Shown: piece by piece, positions 6,648 to 9,765 of the stretch
Position numbering within the stretch: the stretch's first letter is position 1
How the letters are laid out: each line of letters opens with the position of its first letter
Origin: an uncultured Collinsella sp.
GTDB taxonomy: Bacteria > Actinomycetota > Coriobacteriia > Coriobacteriales > Coriobacteriaceae
Reading direction: 5' to 3'
Assembly: GCA_958439775.1 (NCBI GenBank)
Contig: CAUBWQ010000023.1
Coordinates: 1-9,765, forward strand
Length of the DNA stretch: 9,765 bases
Notes under the pieces: generated by a model
The model's database searches: none
Seen by the model: only the letters and a program-made list of their open reading frames with translations
What the model was told of the DNA's origin: nothing
Program-made: the position numbers and the translations under genes

Positions 6648-9476
6648 ATGAGTCGCCGCAACACCGAGCTGCTCTTGCTCATCGCCTCGGCGTTCCCCGT
6701 CATCCTGCTGTATGCGATGTACGTGCTCACCGCGGGCGCCGCCATCTCCTTTGAGACGCTCGCCGTGCCGATCGGCCTCTTTGCCGCCTTTGCCGCGGCC
6801 CACATTGCCGTGCGCATCTTGGCGCCCGGTGCCGACCCCGCCATCCTGCCCATCGTATTTATACTTTCGGGCATCGGCATCACGTTCGTGACGCGTCTCG
6901 CCCCCGCTCTCGCCATCTCACAGCTCATCATCCTGTTTGTCTCGGTGGCGCTCATGGTGGGAACGCTTGCACTGGTCAAAAACCTCGACGTGGTCATGCG
7001 CTACAAGTACACCTTTGGCATTATCGGCATCATTCTGCTGATGCTGCCTATCTTTATCGGCACCACGATCTCGGGCTCCAAGCTGTGGATTCGCATCGCG
7101 GGCTTTACCATCCAGCCTGGCGAGTTCGCCAAGGTCTTTATCGTCCTGTTCTTGGCCGGCTACTTGGCCGAGAACCGCGAGTTGCTCTCCATCTCCAACC
7201 GCAAGATCCTGGGCTTTAAGATCCCTCGTCTGCGACTGCTGCTGCCGCTGTTTGCCGTGTGGGGTGTGTGCCTGCTCGTCGTCGTCTTCGTGCTGATGCT
7301 CTACGTTGCCACGGGACGATTCTCGTATGTCGTTATCGGTCTTGCGCTCTTGGCCGTTGGAGCCGTGGGCGCCTACAAGTTCCTGTCGCACGTTCAGGTG
7401 CGTTTCCAGGTTTGGGTCGATCCGTTTAAGGACGCCCAGGGCCAGGGCTACCAGATCGTCCAGTCGCTCTTCTCGCTTGCCGATGGCGGTCTGGTCGGTG
7501 TTGGCATCGGCAACGGCATGGCCAACAACATCCCTGTCGTCGAGTCCGACTTTATCTTCTCGGCTATCGGCGAGGAGATGGGCCTTTTGGGCGGCGGCGC
7601 CGTGCTCATCCTGTTTATGCTCTTTGCCGTTCGCGGCCTGACCACAGCTGCCCGCGCAAAGTCCGACCTTGCCGCCTTTAGTGCCACGGGCCTTACGGCA
7701 GCCATCAGCTTCCAGGCCTTTTTGATCGTAGGCGGCGTTACCCGCCTGATCCCGCTGACCGGCGTCACCCTGCCCTTTATGAGCCAGGGCGGCTCCTCGC
7801 TGCTGGCAAGCTTTATCATCGTCGCGCTCCTGCTGCGCGCTGGTGACGAGGCGACCGGACGCGAGGCAGAACTTACCGGCACCGGCACCATGGCCGCCAT
7901 CACCGATGATCAGGTCGCATCTGCCGCCGCCCCGACGGGCACGCGCTTTGCCACCTCGTCTTCCTACGGCAGCGGCAGCCATTCCATCGGCTCGCGTATG
8001 CGCCGTCGCCTGCTCGACACGCCTGAATCCGGTGTGCTCGGCCGCGTGGCGCTCGCCAACCGTCTAACCCGCGCGGTGCTCGCCTTTACGGCGCTGTTCG
8101 CCATCCTTATCGGCAACCTCACCTATGTCCAGGTCATCAAGGCCAAGGACTATCAGGACATGCCGACCAACAACCACACCATCGCCCGCTCCAAGTACAT
8201 CCAGCGCGGCTCCATCATCACGTCCGACGGCGTGACGCTGGCCGAGTCGCTGCAGCAGGAGGACGGCACCTACGTACGCTCCTACCCCAACGGTAACCTG
8301 GCAGCACACGTGGTTGGCTACGTGAGCCAGCAGTATGGCACCACCGCCATCGAGAGCGTCATGAACGACACGCTCACCGGTTCTAAGGACTACTCCAGCT
8401 GGAACAACGCCATCGCGTCGCTCGCGGGCCAGACCCAGCCGGGCAACACCGCCAAGCTCACCATCGACTCGCGCATCCAGACGGCTGCCGAGCAGGCGCT
8501 CAAGGGCTTTAAGGGCGCTGTAGTGGTCATCGACCCGCGTACCGGCGCGGTGCTCGCATGTGCCAGCTCGCCCACCTACGACAACACCAACATCGATGCC
8601 CTGCTGCAGACGGGCGGCGGCGAGGACGGCTCCATGTACAATCGTGCCATGGACGCGCTGTACACGCCGGGCTCAACGTTTAAGGTCGTTACGCTTTCCG
8701 CGGCACTCGAGACCGGTACCGCCAGCCTTACCAGCACCTACCAGGCGCCCGGCTCCATGGACATCGGCAACGCACCGGTCACCAACTATGCCAACGAGAG
8801 CTACGGCACCATCAGCCTGCAGCAGGCCTTTGCCGTGTCCTCCAACGTCGTCTTTGGCCAGGTGGCAAACGAAGTTGGCGCAAACACGCTCGTGCAGTTT
8901 GCCAACGCCTTTGGCTACGGCCAAAAGCTCGGCCAGGACCTGACCTCCGCGGCCTCCATCATGGCCGACCCGTCGCTCATGACCGAGTGGGAGACCGCCT
9001 GGGCCGGCGCCGGCCAGCCTGTCGGCATGGACCACACGCCCGGCCCGCAGACCACCGTCATGCAAAACGCCGTAATTGCCGCCGCCATCGCTAACAGCGG
9101 CGTGGTCATGGACCCGTACTTTGTAGCCCAGGTACTCGCCCCGGACGGAACCGTGGTCAAGACCACGCAGTCCCGCTCGCTGGGTCAGGCCGTCAGCTCC
9201 GCCACGGCCGACCAGGTCAAGCAGGCCATGCTTGCCGTCGTCCAGTCCGGCACCGGCACCGATGCCCAAATCCCCGGCGTCAAGGTCGCCGGCAAGACTG
9301 GCTCGGCCGAGATCGGCGGCACCAACGTCAACTCGATGTTCGTTGGCTTTGCACCTTACGATTCGCCCACAGTCGCTATCTCGGTGGCCTTAGAGGATTA
9401 CGACAAGCATGACGTCAAGGCCGCCAAGATCGCCGGCATCGTCCTGACCGCGGCGCTTGCCGCACAGGGAGCGTGA
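6648..9476 (+). CDS. rodA-pbpA: SEDS glycosyltransferase (RodA) fused to class B PBP transpeptidase (PbpA)
   Basis: A 942-residue bifunctional wall synthase. Residues 1-400 are a SEDS polymerase: membrane segments from residue 6, Trp147 and IQPGEFAK (155-162), the outer loop GQGYQIVQSLFSLADGG, ESDFIF with the likely catalytic Asp301, GVTRLIPLTG, and MSQGGSSLL from Met378. Two extra N-terminal helices match actinobacterial RodA. Residues 401-468 form a Ser/Thr-rich cytoplasmic linker. A helix (about 474-495) then starts a PbpA-like transpeptidase with STFK (Ser676 nucleophile, Lys679), SSN (731-733) and KTGSAE (883-888). Compared with the M. tuberculosis RodA sequence as I recall it, about 14 residues holding the near-invariant DLG motif are missing between Phe214 and Val215 (7287-7292). 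The reading frame is intact. The in-frame Met415 and Met451 have no ribosome-binding site, so a separate PBP product is not supported. The gene sits 16 bp after the phosphatase, where rodA and pbpA are separate genes in mycobacteria. Domain identities are firm; activity of the SEDS half is uncertain. Confidence 0.95.
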   Translation: MSRRNTELLLLIASAFPVILLYAMYVLTAGAAISFETLAVPIGLFAAFAAAHIAVRILAPGADPAILPIVFILSGIGITFVTRLAPALAISQLIILFVSVALMVGTLALVKNLDVVMRYKYTFGIIGIILLMLPIFIGTTISGSKLWIRIAGFTIQPGEFAKVFIVLFLAGYLAENRELLSISNRKILGFKIPRLRLLLPLFAVWGVCLLVVVFVLMLYVATGRFSYVVIGLALLAVGAVGAYKFLSHVQVRFQVWVDPFKDAQGQGYQIVQSLFSLADGGLVGVGIGNGMANNIPVVESDFIFSAIGEEMGLLGGGAVLILFMLFAVRGLTTAARAKSDLAAFSATGLTAAISFQAFLIVGGVTRLIPLTGVTLPFMSQGGSSLLASFIIVALLLRAGDEATGREAELTGTGTMAAITDDQVASAAAPTGTRFATSSSYGSGSHSIGSRMRRRLLDTPESGVLGRVALANRLTRAVLAFTALFAILIGNLTYVQVIKAKDYQDMPTNNHTIARSKYIQRGSIITSDGVTLAESLQQEDGTYVRSYPNGNLAAHVVGYVSQQYGTTAIESVMNDTLTGSKDYSSWNNAIASLAGQTQPGNTAKLTIDSRIQTAAEQALKGFKGAVVVIDPRTGAVLACASSPTYDNTNIDALLQTGGGEDGSMYNRAMDALYTPGSTFKVVTLSAALETGTASLTSTYQAPGSMDIGNAPVTNYANESYGTISLQQAFAVSSNVVFGQVANEVGANTLVQFANAFGYGQKLGQDLTSAASIMADPSLMTEWETAWAGAGQPVGMDHTPGPQTTVMQNAVIAAAIANSGVVMDPYFVAQVLAPDGTVVKTTQSRSLGQAVSSATADQVKQAMLAVVQSGTGTDAQIPGVKVAGKTGSAEIGGTNVNSMFVGFAPYDSPTVAISVALEDYDKHDVKAAKIAGIVLTAALAAQGA

Positions 9477-9526
9477 TGCCCATGATTGAATCGGACACCC
9501 GAGGCGCGCCGCGGCCTAAGGGTTAG
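9476..9526 (+). CDS. Possible 16-codon coupled small ORF
   Basis: An ATG at 9476 overlaps the stop of the fusion gene in a TGATG arrangement, and AGGGAG (9466-9471) lies 4 nt before it. A second in-frame ATG at 9482 lies 10 nt after the same site. The predicted peptide is [16 protein letters not shown]. It has no recognisable motif. It could be a leader peptide affecting the downstream kinase, a remnant, or chance. The frame differs from that of the downstream kinase. Confidence 0.2.
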   Translation: MPMIESDTRGAPRPKG

Positions 9527-9608
9527 CGGCAACGCGTCACACGGCCCCAGCGGCCACATCGTAGGTACTACACACATCGTTGAGCGAATAGTTATGTTAG
9601 GAGCAGGA
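9477..9608 (+). other. 132-bp gap before the PknB-type kinase
   Basis: This is by far the longest gap inside the operon. Only weak short inverted repeats are visible: CTAA/TTAG around GGG at 9516-9526, and GGCC (9543-9546) with GGCC about 5 bases later. I see no convincing terminator with a U-run and no promoter with both elements at normal spacing. AGGAG at 9599-9603 is the kinase ribosome-binding site. Confidence 0.5.
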
Positions 9609-9765
9609 ATGGAACAGAGGGTCCTCGGGGGAAGATACCTCCTCAAGGATAAGGTGGGAACAGGCGGCATGGCGACCGTCTACCGTGCACAGGACCAGGT
9701 CCTCGACCGCACGGTAGCCGTCAAGATCATGCTGCCACAGTATGCTGGCGACGCAACCTTCGCCG
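9609..9765 (+). CDS. pknB: PknB-type Ser/Thr protein kinase, N-terminal fragment
   Basis: The first 52 codons of a Hanks-type kinase, cut by the right edge. The start reads [20 protein letters not shown]. The glycine loop GTGGMATVY spans residues 17-25 and VAVK carries the ATP-binding Lys39, followed by MLPQYAGD, all typical of actinobacterial PknB. AGGAG at 9599-9603 ends 5 nt before the ATG at 9609. An in-frame ATG at 9594 would add five residues but lies upstream of that site. In the mycobacterial cluster the kinases likewise follow pbpA. Whether PASTA repeats are present cannot be seen. It could equally be the pknA counterpart; the position after pbpA fits either. Confidence 0.92.
   Translation, partial: MEQRVLGGRYLLKDKVGTGGMATVYRAQDQVLDRTVAVKIMLPQYAGDATFA

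Noticed and set aside
6918..7982. Long open frame (354 codons) on the minus strand opposite the SEDS half
   Set aside because: It mirrors the codon bias of the clear sense gene, has His/Asp/Gln/Arg-rich low-complexity composition, and shows no family motif.
7890..8000. Separate start for the PBP half at the in-frame ATG codons 7890 or 7998
   Set aside because: Neither has a purine-rich ribosome-binding site upstream, so a true fusion is the simpler reading.

Overview
The window is GC-rich and densely coded. It carries the actinobacterial Ser/Thr-kinase and cell-wall operon (FhaA, FhaB, PstP-type phosphatase, RodA, PbpA, PknB) in the same order as the mycobacterial fhaA-fhaB-pstP-rodA-pbpA-pknA-pknB cluster. 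The GC-rich codon use, an extra membrane kinase at the head, and fusion of RodA to PbpA suggest a high-GC anaerobic actinobacterium of the Coriobacteriia (Collinsella or a relative). That placement is inference from gene content, not a database match.

Layout. Positions 1-490 (minus strand) hold the N-terminal 163 codons of dnaX, the DNA polymerase III tau/gamma subunit, which runs off the left edge. A 115-bp divergent intergenic region follows. Positions 606-1322 (plus) encode a two-helix membrane protein with a YcxB-like cytoplasmic domain and a lysine-rich tail. A promoter-like site at 1360-1390 precedes a tightly packed plus-strand operon: a kinase with a polytopic membrane tail (1471-3324), FhaA (3321-4334), FhaB (4341-4757), PP2C phosphatase (4754-6631) and a SEDS glycosyltransferase fused to a class B penicillin-binding protein (6648-9476). 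After a 132-bp gap comes the start of a PknB-type kinase (from 9609), cut by the right edge. Stop/start overlaps of 4 bp (3321-3324 and 4754-4757) and gaps of 6 and 16 bp support one transcript through the fusion gene.

How the genes fit together. The two kinases would phosphorylate Thr/Ser residues on wall-synthesis proteins, the FHA proteins would read the phosphothreonines, the PP2C enzyme would reverse the mark, and the SEDS-PBP fusion would polymerise and cross-link peptidoglycan in one polypeptide.

Most unusual points. (1) RodA and PbpA are one 942-residue protein. (2) The SEDS half appears to lack about 14 residues that include the near-invariant DLG motif, which merges two expected membrane helices and should change the topology. 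(3) The first kinase has an HLD instead of an HRD catalytic motif and a large multi-helix membrane tail. (4) The phosphatase has a long low-complexity N-terminal extension, with two strong inverted repeats in its coding DNA and a TTTQL motif beside the catalytic domain. No tRNA, rRNA, insertion sequence or CRISPR array was seen.
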